A DNA stretch of 64,000 nucleotides from Cymbidium sinense (taxonomy: Eukaryota; Streptophyta; Magnoliopsida; Asparagales; Orchidaceae): NCBI GenBank assembly GCA_021442155.1, contig CM038214.1:52670514-52734513 (forward strand). Reading direction: 5' to 3'. Shown in pieces: positions 21,960 through 33,108 of this stretch (position 1 is the first letter of the stretch; every line of letters begins with the position of its first letter). Under the pieces are notes generated by a model, which searched no databases, was not told where the DNA came from, and worked only from the letters and a program-made list of their open reading frames with translations. The translations under genes were made by a program, and so were the position numbers.

Positions 21960-22200
21960 TGTTATAGTGCTTCGATGCCAGAAGTGATGATGCAACACTA
22001 TTGTTCTGGTGCTACAGCATTGTGCTTGGTGCCTCAATCTTATATTTTTGCCTTTGGTACAATGCCATGATGCTATCGATGAAGTGCTTAGGCACTAAGC
22101 TTGTTATAAATTTGTTCTAAAATGATCCTGATATAGCACCATGGTGCTACAGTTATAGTGCCTTGGCGCTTACCTTACTGTTGATTTGATGCAATTTAGG
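21960..22200. repeat. GCACC palindrome cluster with perfect 16-bp palindrome
   Basis: It contains TAGCACCATGGTGCTA at 22134-22149, a perfect palindrome and probably the ancestral form of the words scattered at 13, 15, 25 and 47 kb. Degenerate forms around it include TTAGGCACTAAGC, TGGTGCTACAGCATTG and AGTGCCTTGGCGCT. It lies downstream (minus sense) of gag copy 3, as the cluster at 15.2 kb lies downstream of gag copy 1. Confidence 0.8.
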
Positions 22201-22829
22201 CTATTTTTTCACCATGATGCAAGATCTAAACTTCTTGTTTTTATATTTTTGAGAATTTTTTCTATTACAATAGAAAGTAAAGTTGAAATTAACAAATTTT
22301 AACATATAAAAAATGATGAAGCCATTTTAATTATATGAAAATTTTATAAATTTGACACTTATCAAATACCCCGAAACACAAATTATTACTTATCCTCTAG
22401 TAAATTGATACATTTATCTATATATTGCAGTCTTGAGTTAGTTGATAATATAAAATTTGGAAGTCTAAAATAATTAAATAAAATATTAACTGAAAATAAA
22501 AATTACATTTTAATGCCCATTCTTTATTTTGACATTTCAAACTAAAATATCTTAGATTCTTGTTATTAATTAATATTTCTCTTAAGTTAAATTTTCTTAG
22601 TGCATATTATCATAGTTGATTGTTATGAAGATGAATGGATTAAATTTTAATAAATATTTATCTATATAATGAAATAAGCATAATTTTTAAAATTTTAATT
22701 GACATTATGATTATTATTATTCCATAATTTCATTGAATTTATTTAGATTGCAATAAATTTAAATTTCAATAATGATACTTAGCCTTAAGTGACAACTTCT
22801 AAATTTCTCTTCTATTCTTCCATTTCTCT

Positions 22830-22863
<34 letters not shown>

Positions 22864-23511
22864 TAGAAGTACACAGTATTGGCTTGGAAACCCATGACAA
22901 ATATGCCACAATCTTGACTCAATTCAATATAATTTTATTTAGTTAATAGTATTTCATAAGTTCCAATTAATAATAGTTTAATTTATGTTATTCTTATTTA
23001 TTTTATTGTTGATTTATTAAATTCAGTAAGAATCTTCTATGTGTGATGTGTTTGCTTGAGAAAATTGTTAGCATAATAATAACTACTAGTTTATTAAAGA
23101 TACTTTGTTACTATTAGTTTGAAAATAATTTAATGATTAGATAAACCTTAAATGTAAATTGTTATTTTTGTGTTAAAATTTTGTTTAATTAGTTTTAGCT
23201 TCAAATAATCTCTTTATATTTTTCAATTTGTCCATAATTTTAAAATGGAAATATATCAATCTTAAGAAGTATAATAATTAAATGTTGTGATTTACTAGCT
23301 AACATTTTGAAAACAACATATTTAAGTAAAACATTGTATTGAAAAACTAGCACATTTAAGAAAAACACTTGTATGAAACAAAAATTTAATATTAAAATTA
23401 TTGAAGTAAATACAAATGAAAATTCACAAACTTAAAACTACAAAAATAAACAAAAATAAACAAAATCACATAAAAATACACAAAAAATAAATATTTTTTT
23501 TTCTAATTATC
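22201..23511. other. AT-rich stretch with (TA)n, 3' side of gag copy 3
   Basis: Very AT-rich sequence with no coding frame. A (TA)n run occupies 22830-22857. It corresponds in place (minus sense) to the segment between the acidic gag tail and the palindrome cluster in copy 1, although it is longer here. Confidence 0.4.
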
Positions 23512-23990
23512 CTCCTCCTCCTCTTCTTCTTCGTCTTCTTCTTCTTCTAGCATTAGCTAGTGGGTGACATAGGGTTGATATTGTAGTGATATAGGAAAGT
23601 AAATATTTTTTGGGCCAACATTAAAGTTGCAGTCCTCAAACATGCAAACAAGTGGTGAGTTATACTCGGCCATATATAAAACTACTACTGCTATTGACTC
23701 ATATGATGATCAAATATTCTTTCTAATTCCTTCTATCACCTGCTAACTTTATTAACCCTTTTACACAGGTCAGATACTTTCCCTCTAATTTCTTAGAGTT
23801 GCTCATTTAAAGTTTTGCAGGATCAGGATCTAAATTGAAGAGTGCATGAATTCTTTTTTACTTCCTTTTAGATCTTAACCCTTCAATTCACCTTTTAGTG
23901 GGGGAAGCACTTTCTATAAAAACTTCCTCATCGGGCTCCCCCACCACACTAGACAAAATACATAAAGCATAAATAAGAAAGGGATGGCCA
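23512..23990 (-). pseudogene. Gag-like protein, C-terminal part, copy 3
   Basis: Minus-strand translation reads GEPDEEVFIESA (copy 1: GELDEEVLIQKA), a broken middle, SKKLEGKYLTCVKGLIKLAG, CMFEDCNFNVG (copies 1 and 2: MFENCGLG, MFENYNFIAG), FPISLQYQPYVTH and a final run of Glu and Asp ending in Asn and a stop at 23512. Collinearity with both plus-strand copies is clear, including the acidic tail. The N-terminal two-thirds is missing: at 24.1 kb the sequence changes to an LTR fragment and then the region upstream of copy 2. Stops and shifts inactivate it. Confidence 0.7.
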
Positions 23991-24145
23991 AAAACTAATG
24001 TAGTATATTATAAATTGATTATAAATTATCTTTCTTATATCAATAGAAAAAGCCCTTCTGAATGACATAATTCTAGTAACTCAAGAAAAAGACCTTTGCA
24101 AATCTTTGTCATCTTTTTAAAGATGTTTAGATAGTTCATTCTTAA

Positions 24146-24310
24146 TGAGGTAGATTGATGAATATTCAACTAAATTTTCCCAAACATTATGTTGGGGTTT
24201 ATTTAGATATGGGTTCTACTTCATATAAATGCAAGCATTCATTGTTAATTCCTCTTAACTTAGTAAGAGAGTAGTCTCTATTAAAATTGGAAATAAACAT
24301 ATCTCTATTA
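24146..24310 (-). mobile_element. Tat-type LTR 3' fragment, inverted (second)
   Basis: It aligns with 12157-12310: both have TTAATGAG, then AGATTGAT, ATATTCAA, ACATTATGTT, GGGTTTATTTAG and TATAAATGCAAGC (here 24224-24236). The reverse complement matches the LTR end of Tat copy B. Both fragments lie just upstream of a gag-only element, so the juxtaposition is inherited and not chance. Confidence 0.6.
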
Positions 24311-24599
24311 TAAATTGTTGTCAAGTGGTGTGGTGTAGATTATTATCTAAGGGAAAAAGGAGAGTAGTCCATATCAAGATGCCACAGTTCCATTATCTCA
24401 GGACTACCATTATTCTAATCTACCAACATTAGAGGGCTATTAGTCATAATGTCCAAGGAGTCTGATTAGTAGTCATGGGTTGCCTCATTTCAGATGTCCC
24501 GAGTAGACTAGAGTTTAGTGTAAGTGTTGTGGTATAGGTATTTATTGAATTAAAGCTAAGCTTAATTTATAATTTTTTTCTAATAATTCAATGAAGTAT
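24311..24599. other. Continuation of the shared upstream block
   Basis: Weak similarity to 12310-12560 continues, including CATGGGTTGC, CATC and a TGGTATTTGT / TGGTATAGGTATTT word. No gene. Confidence 0.4.
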
Positions 24600-25265
24600 G
24601 CCTTTGCAAACATAAATATGGCTTAAATCCATTAGAATTACAAGTGGGTTTAGTGGAGTTTGCATTACAAGCATTGGTTGAACTTATATTTATTAGAAAG
24701 TTATTTAATTGGACTTACATCCTTTTAGAATGTCAGTATTATTTAGGTTGTGCTTGCATTATAAGTATACAACAGACTTACATTCATTACAAAGCCATTA
24801 GAATGGACTTACATCCCTTAATAATGCTAAATAGATTTAGATGTTCGCATAGTGAATGAAATTATTTGACTTACATTACGTTGGACTATTAGAAGAATTT
24901 ACATATTCACTTAGCAAACCAAATGATTAGACTTACATCCCTTTGGAATGTCAGGTAGATTTAGTGGTGCTTGCATTGTAAGCATATGTCAGACTTACAT
25001 TTATTAGAAATCTATTAAATTTGATTTACATCCCTTTGAAATGCCATAAAGATTTAAATGTTCACATAGTGAACAAAAATATTGGGCTTACATCCCTTTG
25101 AACTGATAGAAGAATTTAGATGTTCGAAGAAACAAAAAAGATTGGACTTTGATCCCTTTGGAATGCTAGTTAGATTGGAGGTGCTTGCATTGCAAGCATA
25201 GGTCTGACTTACATCTATTAGAAATCCTTTTGATTTAATGTTCGCATAGCAAACATATAGGTTTT
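24600..25265. repeat. Tandem array with two alternating palindromes
   Basis: Units carry the lead GGACTTACATCCCTTTGGAA. They alternate between a TGCTTGCATTGCAAGCA type (24751-24767, 24968-24984, 25182-25198) and a TGTTCGCATAGCGAACA type (24842-24857, 25059-25075, 25239-25255). Each type recurs at about 180-220 bp. 25182-25198 has perfect 8-bp arms around one base. The array sits between an LTR fragment and the palindrome-rich 5' region of gag copy 2 and is absent upstream of copy 1. Confidence 0.8.
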
Positions 25266-25309
25266 TCACATGGAAAAATAAATAAATGTTTGATTTTCTT
25301 TCTTATTTT

Positions 25310-25868
25310 TTTGGATACAACATCTCGGCATTGAAAAAATAGTGCCATAGTGCTAAGGGTCAGTGCCATAACACTAGAAAATTGGCTCTTTGATGCCTAA
25401 AGTTTAAAGCCTTGGTGTTGGAAAGTTATCACTTAAGCATCGAAAGGAAGAAATATAATCCTTAGGATTATAGAGGGCAGCGCTTTGGCACTATAGACAT
25501 AGCGCAGTAGTACTTATGTGTCATAAAGAATAAAAGAAAGTAGGTTTATTGGTTGACTAGAGCCTAGGTGCTACTATAGTATTGTCATGGTGCCAGTCAA
25601 AAATTCATTCAAAGGGGCAATAGGTTGGAAGACACATTTAATAGAAAAGTATAGAAATTTTGACCAACACCATGGTGCTCCATCAATGCTTGAAATTAAT
25701 GGTAATAAATATCATAAATGAATTTTTTTGTAGTCACAATAACCATCTTAATTGGTGACTGGTGCCTAGGCACTCGATGTAGAGCACCATAGTGTTGGTC
25801 CCACTTTTTAGAAACTGAGAGGCCAATGCCTTGGCCTATAAGACTAGTGCTATGGTGCTAGATCCAAT
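25310..25868 (+). repeat. GCACC palindrome cluster, 5' of gag copy 2
   Basis: About a dozen words derived from TAGCACCATGGTGCTA, for example ACACCATGGTGCTCC near 25668, GTGCCTAGGCACTCG, AGAGCACCATAGTGTTGG and AGTGCTATGGTGCTAGAT just before the TATA box. Order and context match 13150-13750. Confidence 0.7.
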
Positions 25869-25879
25869 TATAAATAGGG
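25869..25879 (+). promoter_or_regulatory. TATA box of gag-only element copy 2
   Basis: TATAAATAGGG lies 111 bp before the gag ATG, matching the arrangement in copy 1. Confidence 0.6.
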
Positions 25880-25979
25880 CCCTTATTCTACCAAATTTTC
25901 TTTCTAAAGCCTTTATTCTCTTAGGAGTTTTTGCAACCCTTTTTCTTCTCATCTTTTCCTTAGCTCTAATACAACAAAT

Positions 25980-27124
25980 ATGTTGCTCAAGCACTTTCAT
26001 AAAGGCAAGAAGAGTGTAACCTCCACTGATGCTAATCAATTTGTTACTATGGAAGTGGAGGATAGGTGTCAACATGCTCTCATCAATAAGCACTTCATTC
26101 CAAAGAGGATCTTCAACAGTCCAAGTGGGAGCATGGAGAGGATTACTAATGAGCAAGGTTGGGAGTATCTTTCATACAATAATATAGCCTGCATCATCCC
26201 TGTGGTGTAGGAGTTCTACGCCAATGCAAAGAAGTACCAGCATAATAAAGGTTTTATAAGGGGAAAATGGATATGTTTTGATAATACTGCCATTAATGCA
26301 TATTATAATCTATAAAAAAAAATTTATGATCGCCACATTTCCTAATACAATAATCTTCTTGATTTCAACGAAATTATTAGTTTTCTCATTATTAGAAATT
26401 CAAATGTTTAGTGAAAATTGTAGGAGGAAAAGATTACCAATTTTCTTGTCACTGGCTTAAGTACCGATGCTAAAGCTTGGCATTATTTTATTTCCTCCAA
26501 GTTAAACCCCACTGATAATATCAGAGAGATAACTAAGGATAAAGCCATTTTGAATTATGCAAATCAAAAGGGCTTTACTATAAATGAAGTGAAGATTATT
26601 TGTAATTCAATTTTTAGTATGTTTAAGGGTAATACTACCCTAGGTTATGGTCATCCTTCAGTTATTTATTCTTTGTATGTTGTAGTTGGTGCATCATAGG
26701 AGCACATGAAGAAGTATTTATTCAAAAGGTTCCTCTAATTAACAAATTAATTGAGCGATTTGGATCAAAAATGGAAATAAGAGAAAGCTCATGCGCTCCT
26801 CAATCTAGATCTGAATCCTCCGAAACTCTAAATGAGCAACTCCAGAAAACTGGAGAAGTTTAAGAATTAAAAAAAGGGTTGGTGAAAGTAGCAGTAGGCA
26901 ACAAGAATTAAAAAAAATTGAATTATCATATGGGTCAGTAGTAGCAATGATTTTCTTACATAGTTGAGTTCAACTCAGAACTCAGCACTTATTTAGATGT
27001 TTGAAAATTACAATTTTATTGCTGGCTCAAATCAAGTTCTTTTTCCTGTAGTGCTACATTACCACACTTAATTTAGCACTTCACTAGAGCTAGAAAAAGA
27101 GGAGGAGGAGGAGGAGGATGTTAA
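25980..27124 (+). pseudogene. Gag-like protein, PF20167 'putative plant transposon' type, copy 2
   Basis: It starts ATG with MLLKHFHKGKKSVTSTDANQ, aligned to copy 1. In order: RIFNSPSGSMERITNEQGWE, IIPVV then TAG, EFYANAKKYQHNKGFIRGKW, FDNTAINAYY, AKAWHYFISSKLNPTDNIRE, ITKDKAILNYANQKGFTINE, VKIICNSIFSMFKGNTTLGY, GHPSVIYSL and a Glu-rich tail at 27080-27122. The ITKDKAILNYA...IN..KII.NSI...........PSVI series is diagnostic of the PF20167 fold of Athila-like gag. The first stop (TAG at about 26208) stands where Gln is expected before EFYAN. Later stops and a shift near 26690 end the frame. As in copy 1 no pol domain follows; LTR sequence begins at 27405. Confidence 0.8.
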
Positions 27125-27404
27125 GAGGCTATGGCACCCAAGAGAGGGGGTGAATTGAGTTTTTAAAAAATAATTTTAGAAAATTTAATTTTAAACTTTT
27201 GAATATAATTTAAATCTTTAATGATAAAGCTTTAGAGAAATAAAACAATAGTAAATAATAGTATAGAAAAGTAAAGTGCAAAAAAAATAATGAAAGAGAA
27301 TATAATGATTTTTACCTGGTTTTACCAAATCCCAAAAACTAGCCTACGTCCATGCCTAGAAACCCAAGCTAGGAATTCACAAAGTCAAAATAAGATTACT
27401 ATAA
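27125..27404 (+). other. 3' segment before LTR copy 2, with GGGGGTGAATTG motif
   Basis: It begins TATGGCACCCAAGAGAGGGGGTGAATTGAG. Words of the type AGAGGGGGTGAAT followed by a T- and A-rich stretch and TACGTCCA...CCTAG are common in LTR regions of plant Ty1/copia elements, so a copia LTR fragment is possible. It could equally be the 3' end of the gag-only element. Confidence 0.4.
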
Positions 27405-30400
27405 TGTTGACCTCACTTTTGGAGTGAGGACTCATCCTTCCGATCTTAGACCTAGAAATCCTCTAGGCACTTGGATTTCCCTAGTCATAGGATACTTTTA
27501 GTGATTAAGGGAACACCAAACCCAAGCCTAAAGACTTAGGGAGACATACCCTAAGCTTAGGATATTCCATAACATAAGTGGACTCTACCTATCCTATGGC
27601 CTAAATCAAAACCCATGCTTGTACACTCATTCAAAACCAACCTTAAGCCAAAATAATCAATCTCAATTAGATTCTATTTTGTATCCAAGCTCCACGCCAA
27701 ATTTCATTAATCCTTAACCTAAATCAGTTCCACCATCATCCTATGGATCCAACTTAAAACCCACTCAATAAAACCCAATCCAATTAATTTTTACAAAAGC
27801 ACACCAACCATTCAATACTCTATTTCAAACCCTTCAAAGACTTACAATCAAATCAATTAAACTAAATAAATCTAATAAACCCAAGTTGGCCCATTTGACC
27901 CAAAAGTTCCAAATGAGCCAAAATCCAATTAAACCTAAATTAATTGCAATCAAAGCCATCAATCAACTCTAAATCCATCATTGAACTCTTCTCAACACTC
28001 AAATCAATTCAATTTAGCCCAATCAACCTGTTTGGTCCACTTGACCCAAAGTGGCCTAAATAACCAAATCAATTCAAACTTCAATTCAACCCAAATTAGA
28101 TTAAATCAACCTATCGAATATCTCTATGATGATTGTTGATCATCCTTGATTGACCAATTGCAATCATTTGGGTCAAACAAAACCACTTTGAACACTTGAT
28201 TCAAGTTGACCCAATTTAACCTAAAAGGGCCAAATTGAGTCAAATCAAATCATAAACCCAATTAATTCAAACCAATGCCTCCAATAAATCATAAATTGAT
28301 TATTGAACATGATCCAACATCCAATTGAACCCAATTAGATAAAACCAACCCAATTGACCCATTTAGCCTAAATTGACCTGAAAGATCTAATTGAACCAAA
28401 TCATTCCCAAATCTAAATTAATTCAAAACAACAACTACACTCATTCACAAATGATCAATTGAACCTAATCCAACCCTCCACCCAAGCCAATTTGGAAAAT
28501 TTGACCAAACTGGTCAACTTAACCCATTTGACCCAAATGAGCCAAATTTAACCAAAATAAAATCCACTTCAAATTAACCCAAACCAATGGAACCAATACA
28601 TTCCAAATGAGCAAATGAACATAGCTAAACCCTTGGGTTAACCTAATTTGACCAATTGGTCAACCTAGTCCAATTGAATCACATGTGCCCCATATGGGTC
28701 AAATTGAGCCAAACCCATTCAAACCAAGTCCAAACCCCACCAAACTTGGCATGACTCATCATTGGGTCAGCCCAAATGGGCTCAACCCTTGGTGAATCTG
28801 GTATGGGTCAATCCCTTGAACCAACCCGCCAAAATATGATAAATCCCCATTTGGATGGTCTCACCTACTCCTCAAGCCTTGGAAGTTACCCTTAGCTCAT
28901 TTTGGACACTAGGACCACTGACCCAACATGACCCAAGGCTATTGGGTTCATCCTTGGGTCATGAGAGTGTGAGTACACCTAAGGCACCCCATTAGTTCAC
29001 TTAAAGGAGGAGGTACACCCCATGCTAGCCCATGCTACTGCCTCAACCTCTCAAACACCTACACCTCAACAGTACATTGCAATCTCCAACCACGTGCCCT
29101 GGTTGGATGGCTGCCAAAGGCTAGGCCAATCTCAGCCCTTGGATCACTTGGGAAGGAGAGTATACTCCTCTCCATTAATTTAAACTTCACATAGAACTTT
29201 CTTAGGGTATTTTGAGTAATCCTAGAGTTTCTCCTGATCCCCTAATGCACCCCATCACCGGCTAGACCAACCACCATTCGAAACTGAGATCCCCATCCAT
29301 CCAATCTCACCTAAACTCCACCAAACCTATATTAACTCTTTCCACACCTTCCCCTCACTTTGGTGAGTCAAAATGAATTGATCCCTGATCAATATGATTA
29401 CTAGAAGGCACTCAAGACCAACTCAGGTGAGCTTAGCAGCGGAGGTTGGTTCACAGAGGCATCAGCGAGGAGGCAGCTCAAGTTATTCCCAATAGGTCTT
29501 CATCTCTTTAAGACAAAGCTACCTCAGTGTATGAACTGCCAGTCTTTTGCTCTAATGAGGTAAACCTCTAATAAACCATAGAAAATCCATTAGGTGTTGG
29601 TCTTTTAAGAAGCAAAGTGTGATTGCATGCAATTTTTACCATAGGATCCTCTTAGATCTCCTCCCTTCACATTTTGGAGTTGATCCTGATGTCCCACAAG
29701 CTCCAGCGAGCCCAAATCAAGTGATAAAATGCAGATGGTGTCCGTCTTCCAGTGGTCGGGGGATGAATCATCGGTGGTCTATTTCGCATGATTAGAATGA
29801 ATGATCGTGATTTAATTCACTAGGAATTTTGATTTAATCCAATAGAAATCATAGGATTAATCTTTGTTATCTAATCTAAGATAATATGATAGGGATGAAA
29901 CCCCGTCCATCGTCGCTAACACAGCCACCATGAGGGGCATTTTATTTAGCCCATCCTATGGCACCATGCAGAAAGTGTTGTCACGTTAGCTCCCGTGTGG
30001 TGTTGATGGGTTAGGGGATTAATTAGGTGATTAAAATGTCATTAATTAGCCTAAATTTAGAAAATCATAGATAATTATAGAAAAATCCAAAAAATATGAA
30101 TAAACCCATTTTGGAAAGGGTAAATAGAGGAGAATTTAAAAAAAAATTAAAATCCTTAATATTTGATTAATGAATAATGATTAATTAGAGTTTTAAGTCT
30201 AGGATAATTACCCTAATTAAGGCCTGATTACTTGGCTAATTGATGCTAATTTTTTGGGTTAATCACATGGGATGTCCTCTGCCTCCCATAAGTTTCTTTA
30301 GATTTATTGGCTATGTAATTTAGATAATTCAAAATTCCATTCATAATTACTCTTCTTAATCAATTTAATAATAATTAAAATTATTAAAATAGCAAAAAAT

Positions 30401-30460
30401 AAATTATTAACAATCAAATTAATCATATTGAGTCCCCTTTATGGTGTGTGTGTTTGTTTT
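27405..30460 (+). mobile_element. Long Tat-type LTR, copy 2 (5' half)
   Basis: It starts TGTTGACCTCACTTTTGGAG. The order matches copy 4: first 200 bp, a long AAATTGACCCAA-type tract (27600-28830), a GC-richer segment (28830-29900) with GGAGAGTATACTCC, GAGGAGGCAGCTCAAG and AAGCTACCTCAGT, a GATGAATCATCGGTGG block, GGTGTTGATGGG, GATTAATTAGG and GAAAAATCCAAAAAATATGA near 30090. Similarity to 50.5-53.05 kb runs in parallel to about 30460. The 3' half is missing. No gene is inside. Confidence 0.8.
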
Positions 30461-31005
30461 AGTAAATAGGCTTATGTTTTTGCTTGGACTTGCCCGCTAC
30501 TTTGGGTATACATTATGAACACTGAATAATCAAATTAATCATAATAACCAAAGCCATTTTAAATTTGGTACATAAAAGAAAATATAAAACTAAAAAAATT
30601 AAAAGCCATAAAAACACTAGAAAATGGCTACTCTAATATATCTTATGGTCCTACATTTATAAAATCTGAGGGGTACAATTGGGAATAAAAATAATATAGT
30701 CTTAAAGATGAATCACATATTAACACATGTACATATATAATTAGTGAAGAAATATCATAATTATTGTAGAGTCCCAAATCTATGAAGTACTAGCCCTAAC
30801 CCTAATGAAAGGACTGAGTATGTCATGCCAAGTAAAAGATTAATGGCAAGTTGTCTTATATTGGTTACCTATGTTTACCAACTAATTTTGTAATAGTTGT
30901 TATTACCTTTATTTAGGTGAGTTTTGATTATTGGAGAAACTAGTGCAATGGTTAAATTGAGATTGCTACCTAGTCCCTTTAACTAACTATGTAGGTAGGA
31001 AATGT
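30461..31005. other. Unassigned AT-rich spacer
   Basis: No frame or element motif recognised; probably flank of the truncated LTR. Confidence 0.5.
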
Positions 31006-31720
31006 TAATCAATTCTTTGTGCAATAGTTGGTCCATCACTAACAACTTCCCATCTAGTTACTTTCCATCAGAGTGAATGCTATTATGAGTTATTACATAC
31101 ATCTAGTTCCTTGATTCTCTTGATCCTTGTAAATTTGACTTGCAAAAAGGAAAGGCAAATTAGAGATAATTTTATAATTAAACCAAGTATAGTAAAAATT
31201 TATAAATAGAAACACTAAACCACTTATGATGAAATTTCATTTGAAACTTGTGTCACATCACCTTTAATTTGACAACTCTTAAATTTTTATCATGAATTGA
31301 GCTTATATAAGGAGATAATTGGTGATTAATTTTCTTGGTTATTTGTTTGCTCTCCTTTTTTTGTAATCAATTCTTTGTTCAATAGTTGGTCCATCACTAC
31401 AACTTCCCATCTAGTTACTTTCCATCAGAGTGAATGCTATTGTGAGTTATTACATACATCTAGTTCCTTGATTCTCTTGATCCTTGTAAATTTGACTTGC
31501 AAAAAGGAAAGGAGAATTAGAGATAATTTTATAGTTAAACCAAGTATACTAAAAATTTATAAATAGAAACACTAAACCACTTATGATGAAATTTCATTTG
31601 AAACTTGTGTCACATCACCTTTAATTTAACAACTCTTATATGTTTATCATGAATTGAGCTTAAATAAGAAGATAATTGGTGATTAATTTTCTTGGTTATT
31701 TGTTTTCTCTCCTTTTTTTG
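31006..31720. repeat. 358-bp tandem direct duplication
   Basis: Units 31006-31363 and 31364-31720 begin TAATCAATTCTTTGTGCAAT and TAATCAATTCTTTGTTCAAT and stay nearly identical throughout, with only a handful of substitutions and indels. The unit holds TATAAATAGAAAC and GAGCTTATATAAGGAG words but no gene. The 63-codon frame in unit 2 is broken in unit 1 and is not conserved. The similarity makes it one of the youngest rearrangements in the window. Confidence 0.95.
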
Positions 31721-31779
31721 TGGGTATAAGATGACTTCCAAGATTATTTGGGGTGATGTTGGAAACACCCAAATATGGC

Positions 31780-33106
31780 TTAGTCTCTACAAAGATAAGA
31801 AGTAAAATGAAGCCTTTTTTTAAGGAAGAGTGTTATGTTCGCCTCAACCCCAACCCCTTTCTTCTTTTCTTTTTTTCTCCTTGGCTTCTTCCCTTGGAGA
31901 AAGGAAAGTCCATTTTTTTTTAGGGTTAGTGGCCTCCAATTGATTGAAATCAATCCAATATTCTTTTTGTTTTTTGGTCAGGAGGTGGGCTAAAGCATGT
32001 TTAATAGGATAAGTGAGACTTGTCTTCTTCCTCTCTTCTCATAATTCCACCACATTTTTATGGTTGATGGCATCACCATTAAAGTCTTTACATTAATAAT
32101 TGGCTACCCATATCAAACTCAAATGGATTTAACATCAATTCTAAATCCAGTTTGACTGGAAAATTGAATCCAAACCATGTACTTTGATTCAAAGTGTTTA
32201 GCATTAAATTTAATTCATGCAATTTTGGATTCAATCATCTTTAATTGATGGTCAATTGAGTTTTTATTTAATTAATTCATTTAATTTTGAATTAATTTTT
32301 AATTTCATTTCATTTGAACCCATTTAAACATAAATGGGTTAAATTTTGTTCCAATTGGGTTCAAATGACCAATTTAACTCAATTAGATTGGGTTTGGACT
32401 CCAATCATGCTTGATCACATGTGTGAGATTATTTGGACTAATTAATTTTATTTAATTTCAATTAGATTTCAATTTGAACTCATTTGATCCAAAGTGGGCT
32501 TAATGGGTTAAGCTTTGGTTTCATTTAGGTCAAATGGCCAATTTGACCAAATTAGACCCAATGGTGGGTTAACTTATGTTTAATTATCAATTCCAAATGA
32601 TTTTGAGTAATCAATTTGATTTTGATTTGAACCCAATAGGACCCATTTTGGTTCATTTGGACAAAGTAGTCTAATTAACCCAATTAAGACCTAAATGAAT
32701 TTGAATTTCTTTAGATTTGTGATTAATCATGTTTATTTGATCATGTGGAACATTTTGAATTATTTAATTTGGTCAAAATCTTGGTGGGTTGCCCTTTGAC
32801 TAGGTGGGACCCATCTAAGTTTAACTTATGTCAAATGGATTGACTAGATTTGACTTTGGATTTGGTTTCCTTATTTTAATTTGATTTCATTTTGATTTAT
32901 TTAGATTTGATTTGAGTTAATCCAAATTTCAAAATTAGGTTGAGTCCACCTAAGCCAATTAGGTTAGATCACACCCAAGGAAGATTTCCCAGGACACTAA
33001 GTATAGTGTCCTAAGCATTGACTTAGGAGATTCTTATTTGAAATTAGGACATCCTAATTACTAATTTCAAAGTTCAAATTAACCTCAACCAAAAATGAGG
33101 TCAACA
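31780..33106 (-). mobile_element. Long Tat-type LTR, copy 3 (5' part), inverted
   Basis: The reverse complement starts TGTTGACCTCATTTTTGGTT at 33106. It follows copy 4 closely: ACTATACTTAGTGTCC, the GACCCAAATTG-type tract (32900-32100), then a GA-rich segment (CT-rich on plus, 31850-32040) matching 45150-45330. The rest of the LTR is missing beyond about 31780. Its LTR start lies two bases from the CACTA element. Confidence 0.8.
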
Positions 33107-33108
33107 AT

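Noticed and set aside
24600..25265. CRISPR-like array
   Set aside because: Repeats are diverged, spacers are not unique and the context is a plant element; the array is a minisatellite.
25836..26156. 106-codon minus-strand frame
   Set aside because: Antisense to gag copy 2 and its TATA region; gag copy 1 has no equivalent antisense frame.
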